This document shows, piece by piece, positions 22,763-33,950 of a stretch of DNA of 64,000 bases. The DNA is taken from NCBI RefSeq assembly GCF_030272615.1, contig NC_081410.1:121830640-121894639 (forward strand), in the 5' to 3' direction. The stretch's first letter is position 1. Each line of letters opens with the position of its first letter. Below the pieces are notes generated by a model. It saw only the letters and a program-made list of their open reading frames with translations, made no database searches and was not told the origin of the DNA. Origin of the DNA: Cryptomeria japonica (lineage: Eukaryota; Streptophyta; Pinopsida; Cupressales; Cupressaceae). The position numbers and the translations under genes are program-made.

Positions 22763-23425
22763 ATGATTGGAAAGCTACAATATGTTGTTCACAGTAGACC
22801 AGACATAGCACATGCAGTAGGTATAGTTGCAAGATTCTCTACAAATCATAAGGAAACACACATGACAGCAATCAAAAGAATTTTTAGATACTTGAAAGGC
22901 ACTGAGGATTATGGCTTAGTATATCAGAAAGGAAATGATTTTGATTTAAAAGTTTATACTAATGTTGATTGGGCAGGCAACACTGATGACAGAAAAAGCA
23001 CAAGTGGAGGAGCTTTCTTTTTAGGAGAAAGACTAGTGAGTTGACTTAGCAAGAAACAAGGATGTGTTTCACAGTCAACAACAGAAGCTGAATACTTTGT
23101 TGCAGCACTGAATTGTACCAACATTGCATGGATCAAACAACTATTGGAAGGTATAAATGAGAAAGTTACCGAGTTAGTAACTATATTCTGTGACAATACT
23201 AGTGCCATTAATATTTCAAAAAACCCTGTTATGTACTCTAAGACAAAGCACATCTCTATCAAATATCATTATCTTAGAGAAGAAGCTCAAGAGAAGAAAG
23301 TGGTGTTGGAGTATGTTAGTACAAAGGAGCAAATAGCAGACATCTTCACCAAGCCACTACCAAGGGACACTTTTGAATATCTCAGAAGTAAGTTAGGGGT
23401 CCTACCCCTATCTTCTACTCACTGA
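22763..23425 (+). pseudogene. Element C RNase H
   Basis: 'MIGKLQYVVHSRPDIAHAVG' starts the thumb-to-RNase H region. 'VYTNVDWAGN' near 22950 has Asn and Val where related copies have Asp-Ala-Asp, so the first catalytic Asp is lost. A TGA at 23042 replaces Trp (B keeps Trp). 'IFCDNTSAINISKN' near 23185, 'IFTKPLP' near 23345 and the natural stop at 23423-23425 follow. Confidence 0.87.
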
Positions 23426-23812
23426 CTAAGTTCGGTGAAAGCATCAATCCGATGACTCTATTGAATATCTTTTAGGAGTTGATGTTGCATTACACAGTTT
23501 AGGATGTTTTCTAAAGGCGTATAGGAATTATTACAAGACATTATACAGGGAACAGGAATTAAAGGCAAAATGCTCTGACCAAGACTCAGTTGATACACAA
23601 CAATAGGATATCACTTCACACAGAAAGAAATTATGTTTTAGTTCTTTACTTTTTGGCATTGTTGTCAAAGGGGGAGAAGACTAATATCAGAGGAGAAGAC
23701 TAAAGAAAGAGGAGAAGTCTAATGTATGGGGGAGAGTATTTCAACATTTCAGAATCACAACTATCTATCCGAATCTTTTAAAGGTCAAATCAATCGGTTT
23801 TGCCATCAATGC

Positions 23813-23825
23813 CAAAGGGGGAGAT
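23813..23825 (+). other. Polypurine tract of element C
   Basis: CAAAGGGGGAGAT is directly before the 3' LTR start TGTTG. The spacer 23426-23812 repeats the purine theme ('ggggagaagactaa', 'gaggagaag', 'gggggagag') and has no coding signal. Confidence 0.8.
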
Positions 23826-25360
23826 TGTTGACAATATTGCATTATAACAGACAATGAAAGATTGTTGGCATTTCATAAGGATATTGAGAAGGTTGTTGAT
23901 GATTATGGATACAACTGATTAAAGATGTTTACTGTCTTGATATTATTATTTTGTCATTGATGTCAAGAAATTGATTTTCTAATTCAGTATGATGTTGTCA
24001 TATCTTGAGAAGTATGATTTAAAGAATATAAAGATGTCGATAAAAGACACAAGAAAGAATATGATGAATAAGGGGATGAATAAGGTATTCAATGGGCAAC
24101 TACTACCGAGTCAGACAATGATGACATCATGATGTTTAGATTGTTTTAACATCATACATATGTTATAAATTGTAAAGGTTAATACTATACTATGTTACCA
24201 AGCAAAGAACCTAGTCGGTAAACCCTAAGGTTATCGCTATTGGTTAATGAAGGCAGAATGTCTATCGAGTGAATTTTAGTATTCACTGAGTTATAATTGA
24301 GTTGCTACCAAGTTGTAACTGAGCTATAACAGAATGCATTAAATGTTTGCATGCGTTATTTAATGAAGGAAGCTGATGAGATGGAACTGATTAAATGATT
24401 GGTGAGCCATGGATGGAGTTTGTTAATGAATCTAAGGCAATGGAAAGTTAGCATGAAGATCTACAACACAGATTGAACCACAATACCTTGGCACAAGTTC
24501 CAAGAAATGTTTGCAAGTTCCAAGTTGGGGTGAAATGTTTTCAGATCGAAAGATGCATTGAACCTAGACAAGATTGAAGATCTGATGGCTATGGTTGATC
24601 ATGGGAAATGTGATCAAGGAGATTAAGCGGTCATCTAATTGTTTATAAATAGGAAACTGTTGATAAACAATGTATGCGAGCAAGTGTATGCACGGGGATG
24701 CTACATAGTGATTACCGAGCACAGAAGCTTGAAGACCTGTTTGAATAACAGAGTATAGAAGCCCAATAGATAGACAAGATTAGTTCTATGTCTAGATTGT
24801 ATTGAACAAATAGGAATTTGCTTTAGCATTTTAGATGTGAAGTTGCAGATAGAGTTTTATTACTGTTATTTTGTGAAAGTGATAGAAAATCTCTTAACCA
24901 AGTGGACTTAACAGTCTTATTTGTAAAACCCTCTAGCAAGGTGACATTCTGATTGAGTTTTTGAAATCCTTTAACAAGGTCACTTCTAACAAGGTGAAGA
25001 TCCTAATAGATCTGAGGGAAATCCCTTAACTAGGTCACATCTAGCAATGTGTTTGTAATCTTTAACAGGATTTGCTTTTAACCGAGCATACTGTAGAAGA
25101 GTATATTTCTTAGTGGGTCCAAAATCCCACAGGGATTTTTCCCTATTTGGGTTTCCACGTTAAATCTGGTGTTATGAGGTTTATGATGTTTATATGCTTT
25201 TGAGTTTGCATGTTTGACAGTTTTGGTTATATTACTAATATATATGTTACCGAGGTTAAATCTGATGTTTTTATGGATGATTAAGTTTGTATGATTCACC
25301 CCCCCCCTCTCATCTTGTTGGTTATTGGATTTGTACTTATATTAAGTATCAGAACTATCA
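23826..25360 (+). repeat. 3' LTR of element C
   Basis: This 1535-bp partner of 17625-19175 starts TGTTGACAAT and ends ACTATCA, with TATAAATA at 24654-24661 and nine C at 25299-25307. By eye the two LTRs differ at several sites per 100 bp, mostly transitions, so the insertion is not recent. Confidence 0.9.
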
Positions 25361-25365
25361 GCTAT
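25361..25365. repeat. Target-site duplication of element C, right copy
   Basis: GCTAT, one base different from 17620-17624. Confidence 0.75.
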
Positions 25366-25976
25366 TGATTTTGATAAAACAATTTTGCACATCCAGAGAA
25401 TTGAATGGAGTAACTATAAATAGAATATTAGATGGAACTCATCTTTAAGAGCAATAATCTCATTTTGCATACACTATGAGAGAACAATATGCCAAAATGG
25501 AGAACCCCCACGAAGAGGGATCAACAACAAGGCTTTGGAGAACTATAGCTGAGAACCAAACATTGTGTGATTCAATGCCAGAATATGTGAAGCTTGTTGA
25601 TTTATGTCTTACCATGGTATTGGGTTCCATGGAAGATGAGAGAGTTTTCAGTGCTTTGGGGTTCCTAAAATCAAAGCTAAGAAACAAACTAGACAAAAAT
25701 TTAGAAAATTGCTTGAGGCTCTATACATCTAGGTATGATGTCCACACTTTTCCTTACGATAGGGCACTACAAATCTGGAGTTCCAAATATGAAACAAGAG
25801 GTTTGGGCAACACTTCAAACCAAAGTTCTAGTGGGACTATTTGCCCATGTACTGGACCTACTGGTAGCATTGAGATGTAGTTTGGCGAAGGTATGCAGAC
25901 TCAGAGTGAAGAAACTCAAACCACAGACAAGAATCAAGAAAGCTTTGAATTTGATGAGGATGAATGGCAACTGTAA
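25366..25976 (+). pseudogene. hAT transposase relic, C-terminal dimerisation part
   Basis: This continues the hAT reading broken at 17624. Two stops (about 25450 and 25459) precede the ORF that carries the hAT C-terminal dimerisation motif: 'CLTMVLGSMEDERVFSALGF' with 'LKSKLRNKLD' (25600-25700), ending in an acidic tail and stop at 25974-25976. The motif keeps the Glu-Arg-x-Phe-Ser core that helps form the active dimer. The distance removed (7741 bp) keeps the same reading frame as the N-terminal part. Confidence 0.87.
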
Positions 25977-27003
25977 GAGATTGGTATTTATTAATCTTAT
26001 TACTGTATCTCATCATTCATATTACAAAAGCATATTACTTTTTGCAATTAGAATTTAATATTGATTTGTAATTGTATTTTTCAATTTTCTATTTCCGGAT
26101 TTAAAATAGCATAATAAAAAAATAAAAATAAAAACATAATGTGTTTATTGATACAAAGATGTTTATTGTTTATTTATACATGTTTGAGTCTCAAATCTGT
26201 GTGATAAATTTCAGAACCATATGATACAATTCATCCAATAGTAATACACATCTCGAGAACTTAGATATTCATTAATTCTTTCAAAATATAGCCATATGAT
26301 ACAATTCATTCAATAGTAATACACCAATCTATTTGATTCTCCATGAAAATTGCAAAAGTGAATACAAAGTTTCAGAACCCTTTGCAAATGACCCTGAATT
26401 CCCTTTTATAGAAACAAGAGAGCAACAACAGCTCCTTTGTGATTCTCCAATGTCCATGCAAAAGTGAATACAAAGTTTCAAAACCCTTTGCAAATGACCC
26501 TGAATTCCCTTTTATAGAAACAGGGGAGCAACAATAGCTTTGGGTCGAATTGCAAGTTTGCAACATGTGAAGACTGAACATCAAAATCACAAACTCAACA
26601 CGGATTTATATGGCCGCCACAATCCGTATTAGCAATTTAACATCTGCTACATGTTTGATTTCTCTTGTTCAAAAAATAGAGTTCAAAATTAAATATTACT
26701 TCACGCCATGACAAATTAAACATAGATAATAGAAGTGCCTCAAACTTACTAATCATAAATAGAGAAATGCATAAATGTTAAAGCAAGGGAGAATTTGAGA
26801 ATACAAATTTATTGGCTGAAGTTTTGCACTGTGCATCATAGATTCATAGGCTAGATTAGCAAAATAGAAATAGCGAGTGCTGGTTTTTTCCTATTCATTA
26901 AATAGATTCATAGGCTGGATTAGAAAAATAGCAAACAAAAAAAAACATAAAACCTTGAAATTGAGAGTAAAAGAAGAAAATTGTGTAATACATACTATGA
27001 TTC
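25977..27003. other. Non-coding AT-rich stretch with local duplications
   Basis: No gene is seen. An 82-bp segment at 26351-26432 is repeated at 26457-26538 with few changes (around 'ccctttgcaaatgaccctg'). A shorter unit ('catatgatacaattcat') is at 26220-26256 and 26292-26328. The right end of the hAT element should lie here or beyond, but no terminal inverted repeat was recognised. Confidence 0.6.
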
Positions 27004-30000
27004 TTAAGAATTATGTGCCAGTTTTTGTAGGGTGCTCCACTCTTCGTCTGATGGAAGGTCAATATTTTGTAAACTATGGAAAGTCAACTTCAACTTCATC
27101 AACATTCCATATTTAGAAGATTTACTTGACATCATTGTTTCATCCAATACCGAATTCAGAGTTGTAAATGGTTGGATGAATTCCAGAAAGCTTTGGGGAG
27201 TTGTGTCCTTTGGAAGCAAGTCTAAATCAGACTTCATTTTTATCTCCATGCTTTTTTTTAAGCTTCTTCTCCAATGAATTTATTTGATGGGTCAATGGTC
27301 TTAGGCAAACGAAGTTTAATCAAATTATTTTTCTTTTCTTACAGCTTCAAGATCATTTTTCCACAATTTTCTATAACTTCTGATGTTTCCCTTAGCTTCT
27401 AGCATTTTTGAATGATAGATGATGTCTTAACTGTGGCATCAATGCAGCTCTTAATTCCCTTGGATGCCAAGTAGTTGTCACTGGAACTGTAGACTACTTT
27501 CAGAATTTTTTTTGCCATGTCCTCTTTTGAATAAACATGTGTGCTCTTGTCATAGTGCCCTTTAATTTTCATATAAATTAGTCTCAGACTTTCAATCAAT
27601 TGAAACCATTCACACAACTTGTCACTCCTTTGCATTATTTGCCGTCGAATGTTTTCTTGTATATACTTCGTTGTATTTTTCATATTATCTTTCAATCTAT
27701 CCTCCAAAGTTTTTATTTTATCATTTGCAATGTGTAGGTCTTCTTTCATTTGTGCACATTTTTTTCTTTCTTCCTCTACTTCCTCATGCAAATGTTATTC
27801 TTTTTCCTTCCCATGATCCAATAGGTCCTATAATTTTCTCATTTTGGCAGTAGCAGACTCATAACTTGTATAATTTTTTAAAACTGGTTCTTTCCTCATC
27901 AAATTTTTTACTGCTTTTAGCCAGTTTTTCTATCAAGCCCTTCAATTCTACATCCATCTTCTCCTGCTCTGCAATTTCTACTGCAGAGCCCGAATTTTTT
28001 ATCCTTTTCTATAAATCGTTGCACTTGATATCTGTTGCTTTCCTCCTTGATTTTTTCGTTTTCCAGGTCTACCTGTAACTTTTCTATTTGTTTCTCCAGT
28101 TTATTTTTTTCTCTCTCCACCTTTAGTAGTGAAGTGTAGACCACTTCATTAGTACTTTTTGACACACTAATTTTGTCCACATTATGTACTTTGGAAAAAT
28201 CCATTTGGAGGGTGCTAACTTGAAATTGAGAGGGATCTATCTGACTGTGTGGTGGATTTTTATCGTTAGTTGGGGTAGATAACATAACAACCATGAACTC
28301 CATCATATCTTTCTATGGGTCATATGTTGGAAATACCCTATTCCTTGCAAGTTGTTCATTTACAACTTTAGTCAAGGAAACCTTATGAAATACTTTGTTT
28401 TTTTCTTTATTTTCTTTTGTTGTGTGTTCATATTTTTCATAGTAATCACGAAATTGAAAATCTGGCCTTGTTGAAGCAATTGAATGTTTGAAAGGTGACA
28501 TAGGAATACCATAGGCTCCAGTTCCACTTATTCCTGTGGTTTTAACTAATGCTTGACTAGGATTACCAACAACAGTTCTTGATCCTATCCCACTCCCACT
28601 GACACTTTCCTGTGCAATTTTCATAATCTTTTGAGGTGTGTGATCTGAAGCTGCAAATGATTGATTTGTAGTGTTAGTGGCACTTGATATAGGATTCTCA
28701 ATAGTATTAGATTGAGTATCTACCACTAATGGCCTCTTGCAAGAGATTTTTTGTTGTTTCCCTTGTCCAACACAAAGACAACTAGTATCAGTAGTAGTAC
28801 CCATGCCAACCCCACCAATCATAGCGGCACTTGACTGAACAATAATAGGAATACTATCCCCAGATTCCCCACCAGCAGAAGTGGCACTTGATTCACCACC
28901 AATGGGAATACCATGATGTGTTGGTGGTTGTGAATTTGAACCTAAAACAAATGTAGATGGACCCTGAGGGTAATGAGTAGTACCTATCGGTGATGAATCT
29001 GAAGAATCAAGTCCAATGAATGGTTTAACAAGACCTTTTGATTTTGACCCTGATGGAAGTTGTACCTGAAGTGGATACCAAATGTCCCCTCCTCTGGGAC
29101 CTAGACCACCACCTTCAAAACCCATTTTTTCCACAACGCTTGCCCCTTTGCTATATTTGTCTTTCATTGCCTCATGGACTGCACCTAATATTTTAGGTAC
29201 TATAGTACTTGTTTGAGTGGGCTCAACCTCATATTGATCATCATCTTCACTCATGTCATGTGTTGTTGTGGGATGCTCCATATTCCATATTTTTCTAAAC
29301 TCTCCATCCTCGTCGATGGTCTCAAATTTTGCACTTGTCTTTGGTTCCCCGAGATTACTCCTCATAGTCCAAAAATCATTTATTTTGGTTTGAGTCCAAT
29401 AATTCTCTTTACATTCGTGCAGAATTTATTTGGGAATAGTTTTCTTAGATGGATTAATATATTTTAGATAGAAATTGTAGGACCTCCTATTTTGGATGCC
29501 CTGGCCCTCCTCTATTGTCCTCTGTGTGTGCAAGGCCATCATTTGTGATAAAATTTCTTCTATTGAAATGTTATTGTCAGCTGCAATTTTCTCCATCTCT
29601 TTTTCAACCTCATCCCAGGAATCCATGTTTGTAAGCTTCTCTAGCAATGGTTTACTTTCATGTTGACATAACGCTGAAGAGTTCCCATTTTTCTTAAGCC
29701 TTTCTTGAACTACACCGATTGGATCATACTACCAGAGACCCTCATCACCAAAACTGTCAAAAAATCATGTGCCACATTGAATGCTTTTCTCTCAAATGTG
29801 AACCCTCCACATGAGAAAGGCAAGGAAGGAAATATGCTCTTCTTTTGCTGACCATGGAAGTGCCTATCTATGCTCTCCAATTGCCGTACATACTCTAATG
29901 CAAATACCCTCTATGTCACATGTATTGGAAGTCTGTATGGTTTTACTATCGATCCGTAAAACCTTAACACAATGAATTCTTCCATGAAGAACCAGTCAGC

Positions 30001-31083
30001 CAATTCTATTTGACTTCCTAGTTGAATGCAATCTCTAGAAGACACAGGCAACCTAGGCATTGGAGTGCTTGTAATTTAATTATACATTGGTGCCAAAAAG
30101 AAGTCTACAAAATGGTTGTAGTTCTTTCTGTTATCATGCATCCTCATCTTTGGTGTCCAATCATATATTGGACACTCCGTTCTCTTCCCAGTCTGTTCAT
30201 CAATATTATAGCTCACAATTTGAAGCTTGTTGGTCTCGAATATTGCACGATACTTGGATAGAAGGAGATAGCACAAGTAGGATGAGAACCTAAATATCTT
30301 ACCGGAACCTTTTTTGATCATTAGTAATTGTTTTTGCATGGATTTTACAATGTGCTCAATAAAATTATATCTTACTGGCTGACCTACACAATGGATATTA
30401 TTAATCATTTCAAGAAGGCTTGCACCCACTTCCCTATCATTTTCAAATCCCAGGAAAAATGATAGAAAGGAAATAGTATCCCCAACCCATGGAACAAAAA
30501 ACTTAGAATCATAAGGAGGCTTATGATTACGATCCAACACAATACCAGTACCACTCTTTATTAGACCTTTGATAAATGAATCTCTGCGACTTGGATTGAG
30601 ACCCTCATAATTCCCTGCCAGCATTTCAAGGTGAATTTGGATGTTTGAGTTTTGGGCTTCAAAACCTAGGTTCAACAAACGAGCAAATTCTTCCTCGTTT
30701 ATGGATAGAATTTCCTCTTTTGTATTTTTATTGACAATTGCTTTTTTATCTTCATCATAATTTTTGGCACAGACCATGACAAAATCAGGGCAAGGGAATA
30801 CTTCAGGTAACACCATGCTTCCCAATCCAACATCCCATGATGCGATTTTATATGTTCTTTGTTGTAACATTGGGTTGAAAATAATAAATTTTGCCCTGCA
30901 TGGATCTGTCACCTTACTAGATAATGCATATCTAATATCTATGATACGCTTTTCACCATGGATAGCAGGGTCATAAATATCATGGTATTCATCAGTGAAA
31001 CTTGGTGTTTTAACCAGTTCGGTTAGGTACTTTTTTTTCTCTTGGCTTCTTGTTGAACTACCGCTTCTCGTTTTCCCCATCAC
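27004..31083 (-). pseudogene. Relic of a long unidentified protein with a G-patch motif and coiled coils
   Basis: I do not recognise this gene. Read from the ATG at 31083, a basic Ser/Lys-rich start leads into a 336-codon open segment. It continues past a TAA (about 30074) in the same frame to near 29727, then shifts frame. The next piece (to 28313) holds a Glu-rich helical part, then 'VVEKMGFEGGGLGPRGGD' near 29110, which fits the G-patch consensus (an RNA-binding or helicase-activating glycine motif), then Ser/Thr/Gly-rich low complexity. Two coiled-coil segments follow (28200-28030 and 27790-27600), and a C-terminal piece ends at 27004. At least three frame changes and several stops are present. 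The N-terminal half loosely recalls plant transposon-associated proteins, so a mobile-element origin is likely but unproven. No intron borders were evident. Confidence 0.55.
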
Positions 31084-31496
31084 TATTATTATTAATAATT
31101 CAAAATAATGCTAGATAAAAACCTAAAAATGCTAACCCTCAAATTGGACCATGAGATTACCAAAAGCAAAAAAAAATGGGATGTAGGTATTCTAAATTTT
31201 ACCTGGAATTTCTATTTCACTAAATTGGCGCAAACAGTCTCTGTTGCAACTTGCATTCCTCAATCTAGTAGTTGTTTCTTAATCTCCCTCGATTTACAGG
31301 TTTGTCCATGAAATGAAATACGATTATGATTTACGAGTCTCTTATTTTGAAAACTCTGAAAAGTAGAAAAGTAATACCTAAAGGGCAAAATATCTAGAAC
31401 CATGTTGTAATTCTATTAATTATTATTAAAAACTATTCCATGCCAAAGGACAAAACATTCATTAGAATCATTACTTCAGTATAAATTCTGAGGACA
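31084..31496. other. Non-coding stretch between gene relic and tandem array
   Basis: AT-rich with no ORF, repeat or regulatory motif I can support. It would contain the promoter of the 31083 relic if that gene was ever expressed from here. Confidence 0.5.
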
Positions 31497-31821
31497 TTGG
31501 ACTTGATTATATTTAATTAAATTTAAAACGTTTCAATTCTGGGCAAAGTTCTCACAAATGTGTTCACTTCCCACATTTGGGCCGAAATCCACCCTAAGTC
31601 ATTGATCTTTGCTCATCCAACGGACGATTGTACCTTTTGTCAGATGCCATGAGTCCCATGACTTCAGCCCTTTTTCTGGCACGTCACCATACTCGTGTCA
31701 CTTTTCGGGTCTATTTTTTAAGTCTATTTAATCATTTTAAACTTCCACCCGAAAAAGATCTTTATAGACTTAATTATATTTAATTAAATTTAAAATGTTA
31801 AATTCTGGGCGAAGTTCTCAC
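31497..31821 (+). repeat. 265-bp tandem array, left part
   Basis: A 53-bp tail of one unit (from 'acttgattatatttaatt') is followed by a full unit starting 'ctcacaaatgtgttcactt' at 31550. It is the same unit as at 50498-51674. Element E enters at the unit boundary sequence CTCAC. Confidence 0.85.
31817..31821. repeat. Target-site duplication of element E, left copy
   Basis: CTCAC, identical to 50498-50502. Confidence 0.88.
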
Positions 31822-32093
31822 TGTAGTCACATAAATCTGTCCATTTTAATTAAATGAATATTTCATATTTATTTGGTTAAAAATCCACAAGCCATCAGTT
31901 AATTAAATTAATATTTATTTAATTCATCTTCAAAACATTCTCCTATTAATTAAATAAATTATTCAATTTATTTTAATTCATTCATTAAACCAAATTCACA
32001 ATTAATTAAATGAATAAATTCTATTTATTCAATTTAATCCTCTTTCTTCTATTAAATAAATTAAATAAAATATTTATTTAATCATAAATCCCA

Positions 32094-32125
32094 CCCCCCA
32101 CTTGCATTTTCCTACAAATGCAAGT
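32094..32125 (+). other. C run plus perfect 10-bp hairpin in LTR E
   Basis: Six C (32094-32099) are directly followed by ACTTGCATTT, loop TCCTAC, and AAATGCAAGT, a perfect 10-bp stem. The other LTR has it at 49353-49385 with seven C. The matching place in element F has 12 C and an 11-bp stem of different sequence. Confidence 0.85.
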
Positions 32126-32740
32126 TGAAATAAATTTATTTTATTTTAATTAAAATCCTATTTTCCCTCACCCACCAAATCCACTTGCACTCCTAAAACC
32201 CCCTTCTATATTCTTCTAACCCCTTCCTAATTAGCCTAATCCATCCCCTAATTATTGTCACATTCCTAAGCAACTTGGAGTCACTTCTCAAAGACTTCAA
32301 AGTCTTTGAAAAGCATTAAATGCTTGGTGTGTTCAACAATTTAACCTCTAAAAGTCTTCCAAACCACTTATGGCTCTTACATGACCATTTCTGGTTAACC
32401 CCTAACTCAACCCTCATGTGACTCATGTGTCTCCTCAAGCATTTATTGCTTTGACCATGGTTATCCTTTTAACCCTTGCACAAGAGTTTATCCATTGGAT
32501 AAAAGCTTTATTCTTTGAATAAAGAATTTATTCACTCAACCCAACCTTGACCTTAACTCCCAAGTTAACCTTCAGGTCATGTCAAGCATTTAATGCTTAT
32601 TCCCTCTCATCTCAATCTATCTCATATTGACACTTGTCATCCTGGGATTGGGTTGAAAGCCTTCACATGGATTTGATATCATTCAATCCTGACCCTTGTT
32701 GAGATTACTCAATCTCAACAATCCATTGTTCCATTTTTCC

Positions 32741-32748
32741 TATAAATA
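32741..32748 (+). promoter_or_regulatory. TATA box of LTR E
   Basis: TATAAATA in 'cctataaatagagcc'; also in the 3' LTR at 50014-50021. Transcription would begin about 30 bp further on, giving an R-U5 of roughly 460 bp. Confidence 0.7.
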
Positions 32749-33029
32749 GAGCCCATTTCTTCATAATCCAGATCCTGAAAACTTGTATGCATTTAATCTA
32801 TAGGCATTTCTAGAGAGCATTTAGCATCATATTCACTCTTTTGGTTTAAAATTAATTAGTTAATTAGATAAATCTCTTATTTTAGCTTTTATTCACACTT
32901 TCGTAGCATTAAGTTATAAGCATTTTCAATCTTCAACCTCCATAAGCATCCATAGTGCAAAAAGCTACTGAGAGCTACACTAATTTGGAACTTGGAGAGG
33001 AGAGGAACAAAGGAGAAGGATCTAAGAGC

Positions 33030-33140
33030 ATGTTAAAAGGCATTTGGAGATGCCTTATTGTATTTACTTCCATAGTTAAATATTTTATCATGTTTTTAGT
33101 GTCTCTTTTGATATGCCTGCTTAGATTAGTTTTTGGTTGA
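33030..33140 (+). CDS. Small hydrophobic ORF in the LTR leader of E
   Basis: A 36-codon ORF from ATG 33030 encodes a peptide beginning MLKGIWRCLIVF, almost all hydrophobic with a few basic residues, like one membrane helix. It lies downstream of the TATA box and upstream of the PBS, so it is a leader ORF in the element RNA. The 3' LTR has the same ORF at 50303-50413. Over the wider 61-codon open stretch the two copies differ at four sites, three of them amino-acid changing, which gives no sign of purifying selection. It may be chance. Confidence 0.25.
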   Translation: MLKGIWRCLIVFTSIVKYFIMFLVSLLICLLRLVFG

Positions 33141-33234
33141 TTAACACTAACGGTTTTCTTGTGTTTTTGTGTGTTATATGACCACAGCCTTTAGTCTAAC
33201 CTTGCCCCATTTTGTAGAGCATCATTTGGTGAAC

Positions 33235-33252
33235 CCAACGTGAATCAAGCAC
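33235..33252 (+). other. Primer binding site of element E
   Basis: TTTGGTGAACCCAACGTG follows the LTR end directly. Which tRNA it matches I cannot say with confidence. Element D has the related TTTTGGTGAACCTGACTCC. Confidence 0.7.
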
Positions 33253-33309
33253 CCAACAATATTTTTTTTTACAAAACTAACTTTTTGACTGTTTAGCTTG
33301 AGACACAAG

Positions 33310-33545
33310 TCGCGTTTTCGTTCGTGCTTTAGCACTATTATTTTTGGTATTATAGCATTTTTGTTCTTACAATAGCACTATTGTCCAAGAATTAGCACTT
33401 TTTCTAGTAGTATGGCACTTTTGTTCATTAGTTAGCCATTGTTTTTCTATCTTAGCACTTTTGTATTGTTGTAAAAATCATTTCCTTTAGTGCTTTTGTC
33501 TTTATTATAGCGCGTTTGCGTTAAGTAGCGCTTCTGTTTTCACAC
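33310..33545 (+). repeat. TAGCACTTTTGT-like motif array in the E leader
   Basis: About ten degenerate copies of 'tagcactwtttgt' or 'tagcgcttctgt' are spaced about 20-30 bp apart, with AT-rich filler between. The motif occurs in the opposite orientation at 48225-48530, at the far end of the element's interior. Confidence 0.75.
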
Positions 33546-33708
33546 AGAGTAGTGATATTGTAACAGAACGTTGTAAAAAAGGCCTTGTAACTAACAAAAT
33601 CATTTTTTTAAGGCTTGTGGAATCCCACCATATGGTCGAATTTTACTAACTGTTTGCTTCATGTGCAGGTTTTAAACTAACTCTTTTTTTGGCTTAAAAA
33701 TAAAAAAC

Positions 33709-33900
33709 ACTTCATTTTGGTGCTCTAAAAACTTACAATCAAATTTTATTTCTTTGCAAGTTACGTTCACTTCATTTTTGGTGCTCTAAAACTTACAATC
33801 AAATTTTATTTCTTTGCAAGTTAGGTTCACTTCATTTTTGGTGCTCTAAAAACTTACAATCAAACTTTATTTTTTGCAAGTTAGGCTTCATTTTTCTTTT
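33709..33900 (+). repeat. 60-bp tandem repeat, three copies, in the E leader
   Basis: Three units of about 60 bp each contain 'cacttcattttggtgctc' then 'ttacaatcaaa' then 'ctttgcaagtta'. A weaker fourth unit follows to about 33950. The copies differ by a few bases and A/T run lengths. Confidence 0.88.
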
Positions 33901-33950
33901 GGTGCTTAAAAATCAACAAGGCAAAATTTATTTCTTGCATCAAACAAAAA

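Larger units (their letters stand above)
17625..25360 (+). mobile_element. Ty1/copia element C, nested in the hAT gene
   Basis: This is a complete 7736-bp copia element on the plus strand: LTRs 17625-19175 and 23826-25360, PBS 19178-19190, one gag-pol frame from ATG 19241 to stop 23425, and PPT 23813-23825. It belongs to the same family as B. The polyprotein stays in one frame over 4.2 kb and is broken by at least eight stops but no net frameshift. Confidence 0.92.
31822..33234 (+). repeat. 5' LTR of element E
   Basis: It starts TGTAGTCACA and ends GAGCATCA. The first 350 bp are unusually rich in TTAATTAAAT-type words. A C run with a perfect hairpin follows (32094-32125), a TATA box at 32741, and a small hydrophobic ORF near the end. 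Confidence 0.92.

Noticed and set aside
32941-33140. 61-codon version of the small LTR ORF of E with a GTG start.
   Set aside because: GTG is not a normal plant start; only the ATG at 33030 was kept, at low confidence.
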